From an uncultured Tateyamaria sp. (GTDB taxonomy: Bacteria > Pseudomonadota > Alphaproteobacteria > Rhodobacterales > Rhodobacteraceae): 64,000 nucleotides of DNA. A program made the translations under genes and the position numbers. Below are positions 45,268 through 53,836 of this stretch, in pieces; within the stretch, counting starts at the first letter, position 1; each line of letters begins with the position of its first letter. The notes under the pieces were generated by a model. The model did no database searches, had not been told where the DNA came from, and saw only the letters and a list, made by a program, of their open reading frames with translations. The stretch lies in assembly GCF_947503705.1 (NCBI RefSeq), contig NZ_CANNES010000001.1, forward strand, positions 1,060,501 through 1,124,500, read 5' to 3'.

Positions 45268-46791
45268 CTAAGGATGGCGAATGTCAAACCGGTCGCGGAT
45301 CGCCTGATCCGTCTGTTGGTCGATATATGCGGGTGGGGTGGCGGCCAAAATCTCCTCCACCCGCGCGCTGGCCCGATCCCAAGCGGTGGTTGCCCCCGCC
45401 GCCTCCCAAGTGCGCGGCGTTTCGCGGTCGGCCAGGCTGGGATAGACGTAATCCCGTTCCATTGCGGCGATGGTGGCCGGGCCACCCAGAAAATGCCCCT
45501 CGCCCTGCACGGCGGCGCAAATGCCATCGTAGTCCAGCATGTCATCGCTGACCTCGACACCGCGCAAAATGCGGTAGGTGGCTGCGTGCATCTCGTCGTC
45601 CAGCACAAAGGCCTCAAAGCTGGCCCCAAGCAAGGCCGCCGTCATGCCGGAGCTTTCGTAAACCAGGTTGCCCCCGGCCAGTGCCGCGGCAAGCGAGGTG
45701 AGCCCTTTTTCGGCACCATATTGCGCGTCGATGGCTTTGGCGTCGGTCATGCTGGCCGCGACGCCGGACACGAGGCCCAACCAGTTGATAATCTGGGCGG
45801 AGGCGGCATTGAGCACCGCAATCTCGCCTCCGCCCCCTGCAAAAGCGCCGGTGCGCAAGTCGATCACCAGCGGCCAGTTGGAAAAAACCATAGGGTGGCC
45901 CGGCTTGATCGCGTGGACCATCACGAGGCTGGCCAGCGTTTCGGCCAGGGATTGGGCCAGGAACCCGGCAAGGGTCGCGGGGGCTGTGGCGCCGGCCTGT
46001 GCCGCGGTGATGCAACTGACGGGGATGTTGTGATCAAGGCAGGCATAGACCGTTTCAACCGCGTCGGCGCCAAAGCGCATGGGCGAGATTACCGGGCTGA
46101 TATGCGACTTGACGAAAGGGCGCCTGGCAAAGCTGCCATCGCCCCCTGCCACCATGTCGAACATACCCACGATGGGCGCCACATGCTCGGCCAGGGTAAA
46201 GGCGGTGGCCACCGGTTTGGTGGTGCCGCGTATCAGCGCGTAGGCGGTGTTGACGTCCAGCGTCCATTCGTCTGGTAGATCGGTTGCGATACAACAGCGG
46301 GTGAACCAGCTGACATTGGTCAGGCTGTCCTGAAGCCGGGTGAAATCATGCAGGTCCGCGAGGGTCGAGGCGCGGTAGAGCCGCGTTTGCCGATCCAGCG
46401 TCTGTACGGCCGCACCGCCTGTGCCGAAATGCACCGACGTGCCGCCGACTTCAATGCTGCGCTTTGGATCACGGCCATGCAGTGGGAAGATTTCAGGCGC
46501 GCGGTCAATAGCCTCTTCGACCAGAGCCCGGGGCAGGGACACGCGCCCGTCGGTTTTTGAGGAGGCACCCGCATTTTCCAGTGTGCGACGCAACCGGTCG
46601 GGCACCTCGCCCATGCCAAGATCGGACAAAAGGCGCAGCGCGGTTTGATAGATCGCATGCAGGTCCGCATCGCTGAGCGGTTTGTACCGACCGCCCGCTT
46701 GCCCGGGCGGCGCAGGGTTGGCAGGCGGGCCAGCCGCGCGGGCGGCCATGCGGGCTTTGCGCCCGGCGCGGCGGGGAGTGGGATCAGACAT
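45268..46791 (-). CDS. MttB-family (trimethylamine methyltransferase-like) protein
   Basis: A 507-residue TIM-barrel methyltransferase of the non-pyrrolysine MttB superfamily. No in-frame TAG interrupts the coding frame, so the Pyl residue of true MttB is absent, as in MtgB/MtpB-type betaine methyltransferases. Recognisable blocks are SVHFGTGGAAVQTLD, FVKSHISPVISPM and GQAGATAPATLAG-like AAQAGATAPATLAGF. The Arg/Ala-rich N-terminus (about 30 residues) is probably disordered. Family members move a methyl group from a quaternary amine to a corrinoid protein, but no corrinoid protein gene is in view. It is divergent from a demethylating flavoprotein. Confidence 0.85.
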   Translation of the reverse strand: MSDPTPRRAGRKARMAARAAGPPANPAPPGQAGGRYKPLSDADLHAIYQTALRLLSDLGMGEVPDRLRRTLENAGASSKTDGRVSLPRALVEEAIDRAPEIFPLHGRDPKRSIEVGGTSVHFGTGGAAVQTLDRQTRLYRASTLADLHDFTRLQDSLTNVSWFTRCCIATDLPDEWTLDVNTAYALIRGTTKPVATAFTLAEHVAPIVGMFDMVAGGDGSFARRPFVKSHISPVISPMRFGADAVETVYACLDHNIPVSCITAAQAGATAPATLAGFLAQSLAETLASLVMVHAIKPGHPMVFSNWPLVIDLRTGAFAGGGGEIAVLNAASAQIINWLGLVSGVAASMTDAKAIDAQYGAEKGLTSLAAALAGGNLVYESSGMTAALLGASFEAFVLDDEMHAATYRILRGVEVSDDMLDYDGICAAVQGEGHFLGGPATIAAMERDYVYPSLADRETPRTWEAAGATTAWDRASARVEEILAATPPAYIDQQTDQAIRDRFDIRHP

Positions 46792-46856
46792 GGGGTCAGG
46801 GACGCCGCTGGTGTCGATTTGCGCAAGCGTTGGTTTCTAAGTTTGGCGTCTGTGAA

Positions 46857-46936
46857 TGCATATTTTCAGAACAATGAAGATGTGAGGCGGGAATTGACGC
46901 CCAACGTCTTGTCTTCATTGTTTCGAAAAATATGCA
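46857..46936. promoter_or_regulatory. Large inverted repeat in the mttB-like / flavoprotein promoter gap
   Basis: Arms at 46857-46880 and 46912-46936 share TGCATATTTT and ACAATGAAGA in mirrored orientation, separated by a 31-base spacer with its own small dyad (GGCG...CGCC). The arms flank the divergent promoter region, ending 17 bases before the flavoprotein ATG. Confidence 0.8.
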
Positions 46937-46952
46937 AATCCAGAGGTTCGCC

Positions 46953-49367
46953 ATGAAAACCCAGACCCGTGCCGTCGTGATCGGTGGTGGCATCGCCGGC
47001 TGTTCGACGCTTTATCATCTGACCCAGGAGGGATGGACAGATGTTGTGCTGGTGGAACGGGACGAGTTGACCAGTGGCACCACCTGGCATTCGGCGGCGC
47101 AGGTCACGAATTTCGGCATGAACCAGACGATGGTGGGTCTGAAGACGCATTCGATCAACCTGTATCAGGAGTTGCGCGACGATCCCGATTACCCTGTGCA
47201 GTACAATCATGGCGATGGCGGCATCCGGTTGGCCAACACCGAGGCGCAGATGGATGGGTATCGCCACTTTGCGTCGATGGCGCGCGGTATGGGGGTGGAG
47301 TTCGAAATCCTGGATGCCGCCGAATGTGCACGCCGTCATCCCCTGATCTCGACCGAGAATCTGTTGGGCGGGCTTTGGGATGGCAACGATGGCGATATTG
47401 ATCCGGCCTCCTTATGTCAGGCCTTGGCCCGGCGCGCGCGCAAGGCGGGGGCCGAGGTCTATCGCCAGACCAATGTGACGGGGCTGACCCAGCTGAAGGA
47501 TGACAGCTGGATCGTTCATACATGCAAGGGCGATATCGCCTGCGAGGTGGTCATTAATGCCTGCGGCTACCGTGTGAACGAGGTGGGCGCGATGATGGGT
47601 GTGCATCACCCCGTGACCTCGATGGAGCATCAGTATTTCGTTACCGACGAAATCCCCGGCATCGCTGCAGCGGGCCACCGGATGCCCCTTCTGCGCTGTC
47701 CGATCAGTGACTATTACTGTCGTCAGGAGAAGAACGGCCTGCTTTTGGGGTTCTATGAACAGGACTGCAAGACCTGGGGTATGGATGGGATTTCGCCTGA
47801 TTTCTCGAACGATCTGTGTCCGGATGATCTGGACCGTGTGACCGACGTTTTGGAAGGTGCGTTCGAGCGGATGCCTGCGTTGATGGAGGTGGGCATCAAG
47901 AATGTGGTCAATGGACCCATTACCTACACCATCGACGGTGCGCCTTTGGTCGGGCCGATTCCGGGCAAGCGCAATGCGTTTTGCATTATCGGCCTGCGCG
48001 CAGGGTTGGGCGAGGGCGGTGGCCATGGGTGGCTCTTGGCTCAGCAGATCGTGCATGGCGAGGCCTGTTATGACACTTGGGTTATCGATCCGCGCCGCTT
48101 TACCGGTCATGCAAATGTGGAGCTGACCGCGCTGAAAGCGATCGAGGACTATCAGAACGAATTCCGCTTCCATTTCCCGCATGAACACCGCCCTGCCGGC
48201 CGCCCGATCAAGACGACGCCGTTGACGCCGATCATGGCGGCCGAGGGCGCCGAGTTTACGGTTGTGAACGGGTGGGAGCGTGCCGAGTATTTCAAGCCCA
48301 CACCTGATTTCGACGTCACGCATGGCTTCCACTTTGACGAGGCGTTTGACGTTGTGGCGGGCGAGGTTGGGGCAGTGCAGAACGCCGTGGGCCTGGCCGA
48401 GGTCAACGGGTTCAATAGGATCGAGATCACGGGGCCTGAGACGCACAAGTTCCTTGATCACATGGTTTGCGGCCGCGCAACAGCCAAGCCGGGCCGCGTG
48501 GGTCTGGGGTATCTGCTGAACGATCATGGCTGTATCAAGGCCGAAGCGACGGTGGCAAACCTGCCTGATGGTTCAGTTTGGTACGGATCAGCCGCCGCAT
48601 CCGAATGGCATGACATGGATTGGTTGGCGCAGCATAGCGACGGATTTGATGTGTCGCTGCGTAGCCTGACAAATGACTGGACAATCCTGGTGCTGGCCGG
48701 GCCCAAAGCGCGCGATGTAATGCGCGCGGTAAGCCGGGACGACTGGTCAAAGGCGGCGTTTCCGTGGTTGTCGGTGCGCCATGCCTTTATCGGTGTGGCC
48801 CCTGCGGTTGTGATGTCCGTCAGCTTTTCGGGCGAGCTGGCCTATGAAATTCACGTGCCCAACAACCAGCTGTATGCGGCTTATCTGGCGCTGAAAGGGG
48901 CGGGTGCGGACCATGGTTTGCGCCTCTTTGGGGCGCGCGCCGTCGAGGCGATGCGCATGGAAAAAGGGTTTCTGCACTGGAAGGCGGACCTGATCACCGA
49001 ATTTGACCCTTTCGAGACGGGGTTGGATCGGTTCGTGAAACTGGACAAGGATTTCGTGGGCAAAGAGGCCCTTCTGGCCCGCCAGGAGGCGGGGTTGACC
49101 CGTAAACTGGTGTCATTGCACCTGAGCGAGACGAATGCCCCTGCTCATGGTGGCGCGTCGTTGATGCGCGATGGCACAGTCGTTGGTACAGTGACTTCGG
49201 GCGATTGGGGACACCGGGTCGGGATGAACCTGGCCTATGCATTTGTCCGGCCGGAGTTGGCCGCGGTCGGTACGGTCCATGAGATTGATATCTTGGGGAA
49301 AATGGTCAGTGCCACAGTCATTGATCCCGCACCCTATGATCCACAGATGACCCTGCCCCGGGGTTGA
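46953..49367 (+). CDS. Dimethylglycine/sarcosine dehydrogenase-like flavoprotein with GcvT domain
   Basis: An 804-residue two-part enzyme. The N-terminal FAD domain has VVIGGGIAGCSTLYHL (residues 8-23), and TTWHSAAQVTNFG is where related enzymes attach FAD through the His. The C-terminal half (about 430-800) is a GcvT-like folate-binding barrel. It would oxidise an N-methyl group of dimethylglycine, sarcosine or a similar amine and pass the C1 unit to tetrahydrofolate. The ATG at 46953 has AGAGG 6 bases upstream. The MttB-like gene across the divergent gap suggests sequential demethylation of a betaine. Confidence 0.9.
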   Translation: MKTQTRAVVIGGGIAGCSTLYHLTQEGWTDVVLVERDELTSGTTWHSAAQVTNFGMNQTMVGLKTHSINLYQELRDDPDYPVQYNHGDGGIRLANTEAQMDGYRHFASMARGMGVEFEILDAAECARRHPLISTENLLGGLWDGNDGDIDPASLCQALARRARKAGAEVYRQTNVTGLTQLKDDSWIVHTCKGDIACEVVINACGYRVNEVGAMMGVHHPVTSMEHQYFVTDEIPGIAAAGHRMPLLRCPISDYYCRQEKNGLLLGFYEQDCKTWGMDGISPDFSNDLCPDDLDRVTDVLEGAFERMPALMEVGIKNVVNGPITYTIDGAPLVGPIPGKRNAFCIIGLRAGLGEGGGHGWLLAQQIVHGEACYDTWVIDPRRFTGHANVELTALKAIEDYQNEFRFHFPHEHRPAGRPIKTTPLTPIMAAEGAEFTVVNGWERAEYFKPTPDFDVTHGFHFDEAFDVVAGEVGAVQNAVGLAEVNGFNRIEITGPETHKFLDHMVCGRATAKPGRVGLGYLLNDHGCIKAEATVANLPDGSVWYGSAAASEWHDMDWLAQHSDGFDVSLRSLTNDWTILVLAGPKARDVMRAVSRDDWSKAAFPWLSVRHAFIGVAPAVVMSVSFSGELAYEIHVPNNQLYAAYLALKGAGADHGLRLFGARAVEAMRMEKGFLHWKADLITEFDPFETGLDRFVKLDKDFVGKEALLARQEAGLTRKLVSLHLSETNAPAHGGASLMRDGTVVGTVTSGDWGHRVGMNLAYAFVRPELAAVGTVHEIDILGKMVSATVIDPAPYDPQMTLPRG

Positions 49368-49416
49368 GCGCACGCATTGTGACGTCGGATAGTTACAAAG
49401 GCGGGTGACAGAATTA

Positions 49417-49431
49417 GTTGCGTTGCATAAC
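49417..49431. promoter_or_regulatory. Operator-like motif, copy A (upstream of the TRAP operon)
   Basis: GTTGCGTTGCATAAC matches 12 of 15 bases of the palindrome GTTATGTTTCATAAC at 52572-52586. It lies 68 bases before the dctP-like start. It may be bound by the MarR regulator encoded at 53366-53836. Confidence 0.5.
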
Positions 49432-49498
49432 AATCACTTTGGAAGAGCGAGTCAGGCTGTAGCCTGGACAGAACGCCTGAACCAAAGGGAGGAAACTC

Positions 49499-50536
49499 AT
49501 GACTATTTCACGCAAATCGTTCCTGAACCTCGTGGGGGCTGCAGCCCTTGCGCTGGGTGCCGGTGGGGCGGCACAGGCCCAGGAGGTCACGCTGAGCCTG
49601 CATCAATTCTTGCCCGCGCAAGCCAATGTGCCAAAGCTGATCCTGGATGTCTGGGCCGACAACGTCGAAGAGGCCAGTAACGGCCGGATCAAGGTTGACC
49701 GTTTTCCTTCCATGCAGTTGGGCGGTCGCCCCCCTGAGTTGATGGATCAGGCCATTGATGGTGTCGCCGATATCGTCTGGACCGTGGTGGGTTATACCCC
49801 CGGCCGCTATCCGAGCACCGAAGTGTTCGAACTGCCCTTTATGATGACGGACGCGCGCGCGATGTCGTCGGCCTATTGGCAGATGTTCGAAAAGCACATG
49901 AAGGACACCGAGTTCAAGGACGTGCACATCCTGGGCACTTGGGTCCATGGCCCCGGCATGATCCACGTCAACAAAGAGGTGAAGACCCCTGCCGACATGG
50001 AAGGCCTGAAGATCCGTGGCGGGTCGCGCACCGTCAACAACCTGCTGGAAAAGATGGGCGCGACACCTGTTGGAATGCCCGTTCCTGCCGTGCCAGAGGG
50101 CCTGAGCAAAGGTGTCATCGACGGCACCACGATCCCGTGGGAAGTAACCGCCGCGTTGAAAGTGCCGGAGCTGGTGGGCAACCACACCGAGTTCGAGGGC
50201 AACGCGCTTTATACCCTCACCTTTGTGCTGGCGATGAACAAGGCCCGCTATGAGGGCCTGCCTGCGGATCTGCAAAAGGTCATTGACGACAATTCGGGCC
50301 TTGAATTCAGCATCTTTGCGGGCGGCACACAGGCCGATTCTGACGGGCCCGCCCGTCAGCTGGCAGTGGATCGTGGCAACAACATCGTCACGGTGACCGG
50401 TGGTGATCTGGATGCGTGGCGTGCCGTGTCTCAGCCCATTTATGACGAATGGGTGGCGGATATGGAAAGCAAGGGCATCGACGGTCAGGCCCTGATCGAC
50501 GAAGCCCGCGCCCTGATGGATGCCTATGACGGCTAA
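49499..50536 (+). CDS. TRAP transporter substrate-binding protein (DctP family)
   Basis: A 345-residue periplasmic DctP-type protein. The signal peptide MTISRKSFLNLVGAAALALGAG ends near AQAQE. The conserved Arg that clamps the ligand carboxylate is in GLKIRGGSRTVNNLL, and VPAVPEGLSKGVIDGTTIPWE is the usual binding-site strand. It is first in a three-gene TRAP operon placed directly before aromatic CoA-ligase genes. An aromatic or phenylpropenoid carboxylate is therefore the likely cargo (inference). GGAGG lies 6 bases before the ATG. Confidence 0.9.
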   Translation: MTISRKSFLNLVGAAALALGAGGAAQAQEVTLSLHQFLPAQANVPKLILDVWADNVEEASNGRIKVDRFPSMQLGGRPPELMDQAIDGVADIVWTVVGYTPGRYPSTEVFELPFMMTDARAMSSAYWQMFEKHMKDTEFKDVHILGTWVHGPGMIHVNKEVKTPADMEGLKIRGGSRTVNNLLEKMGATPVGMPVPAVPEGLSKGVIDGTTIPWEVTAALKVPELVGNHTEFEGNALYTLTFVLAMNKARYEGLPADLQKVIDDNSGLEFSIFAGGTQADSDGPARQLAVDRGNNIVTVTGGDLDAWRAVSQPIYDEWVADMESKGIDGQALIDEARALMDAYDG

Positions 50537-50545
50537 GTCATGAAT

Positions 50546-50579
50546 GGGGCCGCGGTCAAAGGATCGCGGTCCCTTTTTC
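50546..50579 (+). terminator. Attenuator-like terminator between dctP-like and dctQ-like genes
   Basis: GGGGCCGCG and CGCGGTCCC pair (with one G-T wobble) around an 11- or 12-base loop and are followed by TTTTT. It lies just after the binding-protein gene and should reduce read-through into the membrane subunits, giving excess binding protein. Confidence 0.78.
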
Positions 50580-50598
50580 TTTGCGAAATGAGGCGTTT

Positions 50599-51168
50599 AT
50601 GCACCTTTTGGTGAAATGGTTGTCACGCGCGTCGGCGGTAATCGGCGGCATCGTCCTTATGATCCTGATCGTGCTGACCACATTGTCGATCCTGGGTCGC
50701 GAAATCTCCAAGCTTGCCCATGGCTGGGCCGACGGCGGATGGTTGTCGGGATTTGGCGAGTTGCTGATTGCCATCGGCATTGACGAGATCAATGGCACTT
50801 ATGAACTGACCGAGGCCGGTGTCGCCTTTGCTATTTTCGCCTTTTTGCCTGTTTGCCAGTTCTATGGCGGGCACGCGACAGTTGACGTCTTTACCTCAAC
50901 GATGCGCCCCCGCGCATTGGCCTGGTTGCGCGCCTTTTGGGAAGTCGTGTTGTCCGTTGTGATCATCTTTATCACCCTACGCCTTTACGAGGGGATGCAG
51001 CGGTATCTGGGCAATGGCGAGACGACGCTTTTCCTGCAATTCCCGGTCTGGTGGTCTTATGCGGCCTGCGTGGGTGCAGCTGTCATCGCCTGCATTACAG
51101 CCGCATATTGCGCTTTTGCCCGCGTATCCGAGGCGGTCACCCGCCGCACAATTTTGCCGGAAGGGTAG
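50599..51168 (+). CDS. TRAP transporter small membrane subunit (DctQ family)
   Basis: A 189-residue protein with four membrane helices. The ATG at 50599 follows TGAGGCG; an upstream in-frame start at 50581 is less likely. The motif CQFYGGHATVDVF resembles the DctQ block before helix three. The loop after helix one (WADGGWLSGFGELL) is longer than in most DctQ proteins. It joins the DctM subunit in the inner membrane. Confidence 0.85.
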   Translation: MHLLVKWLSRASAVIGGIVLMILIVLTTLSILGREISKLAHGWADGGWLSGFGELLIAIGIDEINGTYELTEAGVAFAIFAFLPVCQFYGGHATVDVFTSTMRPRALAWLRAFWEVVLSVVIIFITLRLYEGMQRYLGNGETTLFLQFPVWWSYAACVGAAVIACITAAYCAFARVSEAVTRRTILPEG

Positions 51169-51174
51169 GCGACG

Positions 51175-52530
51175 ATGCAGACCATCCTCGACCTGCTGCC
51201 TTTTGCAGATATGAGCCGCCTTGAACTTGGCTTCTGGTCCTTTCCGGTACTGTTGGGCTTGATTTTCATCCGCGCGCCCATCGGGCTGGCCATGCTGCTG
51301 TGCGGCTTTGGCGGCTGGTATTTTGCCATGAACGGCAATCCCATTCCGCTTCTGGCCAAGCTGAAGTCGGAGACCTACACCACCTTTTCCAACTACTCAT
51401 TGACCATCATCCCGATGTTCCTACTGATGGGTCAATTCGCGACCCTGTCGGGCATGTCGACGGCGCTGTTCAAGGCGGCCGAAAGCTTCCTTGGTCATCG
51501 CAAAGGTGGTGTGGCCATGGCGGCGGTGGGGGCCTGTGCCGGTTTTGGGGCGATCTGTGGCTCGTCTCTCGCGACCGCCGCCACGATGAGCCGCGTGGCC
51601 CTGCCGGAGTTGAAGCGTTATGGTTATTCTGGAGGGTTTTCAACCGCGACACTGGCCGCCGGGGGAACTCTGGGCATTCTGATCCCACCCTCGGTCATCC
51701 TTGTGATCTATGCGATCATTACTGAACAGAACATCGCCAAGCTGTTTTTGGCAGCCTTTATCCCAGGTATCCTGGCAGCCCTTGGATACGTGATCACCAT
51801 CTCGATCTATGTACGGCTTTTCCCCAAATCGGCGGGGACGCGGCCCCCCGTTCCCATGGCCGAACGATGGAAAGCGCTGGCGACAACATGGCCGGTTCTT
51901 GTGATATTTGGCCTTGTCGTGGGTGGCATCTATGCGGGCTGGTTCACCCCTACCGAAGGGTCGGCCATCGGTGCCGCTGGCACGGGCCTCGTGGCCTTGG
52001 TCGGCGGCAACCTCAGCTGGCGGGTGCTGGGCGAGGCGTTGATCGGGACGGCAAAAACCACTGCGATGATCTTTTTCATCGTGTTGGGTGCTGCGTTCTA
52101 CAACGGCTTTCTGGCCCTGTCAGGCGTTCCGCAAACCTTGGCAGATTTTGTTTTGAACCAAGGGTATAGCCCGTTCTTTGTCCTTTCGGTGATCTTGTTG
52201 TTCTACCTGATCTTTGGCTGTGTGATGGACAGTCTGTCGATGATCCTGCTGACGGTGCCAATCTTTTTCCCCGTCATCTCGGCGATGGATTTCGGCATGT
52301 CGCCGGAACATGTGGCAATCTGGTTCGGTATCCTAGTGTTGATCGTGGTCGAGGTCGGATTGATAACCCCGCCCGTCGGCATGAACCTTTTCATCATCAA
52401 CGCCATGGACCGCGAAACGCCCATGACACAGACCTACAAGGCGGTCATGTTTTTTGTCGGATCGGACATTGTGCGGGTGATCTTGCTTGTGATGTTTCCG
52501 GCGATCACGTTGTTCCTGATACCGGCCTAA
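51175..52530 (+). CDS. TRAP transporter large membrane subunit (DctM family)
   Basis: A 451-residue membrane protein with about 12 helices. Family blocks are visible: GFGAICGSSLATAATMSRVALPELKRYGY, AAGGTLGILIPPSVILVIYA and VEVGLITPPVGMNLFIIN. It forms the sodium-driven translocation channel. It follows dctQ by 6 bases and completes the operon. Confidence 0.92.
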   Translation: MQTILDLLPFADMSRLELGFWSFPVLLGLIFIRAPIGLAMLLCGFGGWYFAMNGNPIPLLAKLKSETYTTFSNYSLTIIPMFLLMGQFATLSGMSTALFKAAESFLGHRKGGVAMAAVGACAGFGAICGSSLATAATMSRVALPELKRYGYSGGFSTATLAAGGTLGILIPPSVILVIYAIITEQNIAKLFLAAFIPGILAALGYVITISIYVRLFPKSAGTRPPVPMAERWKALATTWPVLVIFGLVVGGIYAGWFTPTEGSAIGAAGTGLVALVGGNLSWRVLGEALIGTAKTTAMIFFIVLGAAFYNGFLALSGVPQTLADFVLNQGYSPFFVLSVILLFYLIFGCVMDSLSMILLTVPIFFPVISAMDFGMSPEHVAIWFGILVLIVVEVGLITPPVGMNLFIINAMDRETPMTQTYKAVMFFVGSDIVRVILLVMFPAITLFLIPA

Positions 52531-52571
52531 TCCGCAAAACTTGCGTATGGTGCCCGAATCGTGCCTCATTG

Positions 52572-52586
52572 GTTATGTTTCATAAC
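52572..52586. promoter_or_regulatory. Operator-like palindrome, copy B (upstream of the crotonase gene)
   Basis: GTTATG-TTT-CATAAC is a perfect 15-base dyad 16 bases before the crotonase start. A close variant lies before the TRAP operon. The MarR gene two positions downstream is the obvious candidate regulator. Confidence 0.65.
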
Positions 52587-52601
52587 TAAAATGGCGTGTG
52601 C

Positions 52602-53366
52602 ATGGGCAAGAACCTGAATATCGAGATCGACGGCGCGATCGCCGTTCTGACCTTGAACCGGCCCGACAAGCGGAATGCGATGTCCGATGGGCTGCTGGCA
52701 GAGATTGACGCTTTCTTTCGCACAACACCGGATGGTGTGCGGGTGGCGGTGATCACCGGAGCGGGTGGGCATTACTGCGCGGGCCTGGACCTGAGCGAAC
52801 ATGTGTCACGCGATGCCGAAGGCACGATGCACCACTCGCGCGGTTGGCATGAGGTGATGGATCGGGTGCAAGGATCGGGCTTGCCCGTGGTGTCGGCCCT
52901 GACCGGTGCCGTGATTGGTGGGGGTCTCGAATTGGCCACATCGACCCATGTTCGAATCGCTGAACCGGACTGCATCTTTCAACTGCCCGAAGGGCGGCGT
53001 GGGATCTTTGTCGGTGGTGGAGCGACCGTGCGCGTGGGGCGCATTCTGGGCGCGGATCGCATGACAGAAATGATGCTGACCGGTCGGAAATTCGATACCG
53101 AAGAGGCGACGCGTCTGGGCCTTGCCCATTACAGCGTCGGCACGGGGGAGGCGCTGCCAATGGCGCTCAAGATCGCGGCACAAATCGCCGGGAACGCGCC
53201 GCTGAGCAACTATATGGTGATCCAGGGCATTGCCCGCATTCACGACATGAGCCGCAGCGACGGGCTGTTTGTAGAAAGCCTCTGCGCTGCGTTGGCCCAG
53301 ACCAGCCCTGATGCAGTCGAGGGTCTGGCCGCGTTTCTGGAAAAACGTGCTCCGAGGTTTCGGTAA
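52602..53366 (+). CDS. Enoyl-CoA hydratase/isomerase (crotonase) family enzyme
   Basis: A 254-residue crotonase. Oxyanion-hole regions are HYCAGLDLSEH and ALTGAVIGGGLELA, and the possible catalytic acid region is FQLPEGRRGIFVGGGATVR. A GTG two codons upstream (52596) is an alternative start; neither has a strong ribosome site. Given the downstream feruloyl-CoA-synthetase-like gene, hydration of an aryl-propenoyl-CoA, possibly with retro-aldol cleavage as in HCHL enzymes, is the likely role. It shares its last base with the MarR start. Confidence 0.85.
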   Translation: MGKNLNIEIDGAIAVLTLNRPDKRNAMSDGLLAEIDAFFRTTPDGVRVAVITGAGGHYCAGLDLSEHVSRDAEGTMHHSRGWHEVMDRVQGSGLPVVSALTGAVIGGGLELATSTHVRIAEPDCIFQLPEGRRGIFVGGGATVRVGRILGADRMTEMMLTGRKFDTEEATRLGLAHYSVGTGEALPMALKIAAQIAGNAPLSNYMVIQGIARIHDMSRSDGLFVESLCAALAQTSPDAVEGLAAFLEKRAPRFR

Positions 53367-53836
53367 TGGCTAAAGCGGCGCCAGACCACCCGGTGGATAC
53401 TGTTTCGGATGCCGCACTGCGCCGGTTTGTCGGGTATAATCTAAAACGTGCTTTCAATGCGTTGCAGGCAGATCTGTCGAGTACGTTGGAGCCTTTTGGT
53501 CTGCGTATGCTTACCTTTTCAGCTCTTGCTTTGATCGTGGAAAACCCCGGCTTGCGCCCCAGCCAATTGGCAGAGGCGCTTTCCGTCGAGCGTGCGAATG
53601 TGGCGGTGTATGTGGATCAGTTGGAAGAGGCGGGATGGGTTACCCGGCGTCCCAGCGTACAGGATCGGCGCGCGTACGCTTTGCATGCCACGCTGTCCGG
53701 CGCCCGTGTCTATGGTCGTGCGTCTCAAGCGGTAGAGCGCCATGACCGGCGAATGCTTGCGGGCCTTCGCGAGGCTGACTTGGCTGCGGTGAACCGCACG
53801 TTTGCCGCGATCGAAGCACAAGGAAAGGGCGCATGA
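53366..53836 (+). CDS. MarR-family transcription regulator
   Basis: A 156-residue MarR protein. The winged helix-turn-helix spans about residues 48-105 (LRPSQLAEALSVERANVAVYVDQLEEAGWVTR, then the DRRAYALHATLSG wing). It lies within the crotonase/ligase operon. CouR, HcaR and FerR of hydroxycinnamate clusters are MarR proteins that respond to aryl-CoA thioesters, and this is a reasonable model. It overlaps the ligase gene by 4 bases. Confidence 0.87.
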   Translation: MAKAAPDHPVDTVSDAALRRFVGYNLKRAFNALQADLSSTLEPFGLRMLTFSALALIVENPGLRPSQLAEALSVERANVAVYVDQLEEAGWVTRRPSVQDRRAYALHATLSGARVYGRASQAVERHDRRMLAGLREADLAAVNRTFAAIEAQGKGA

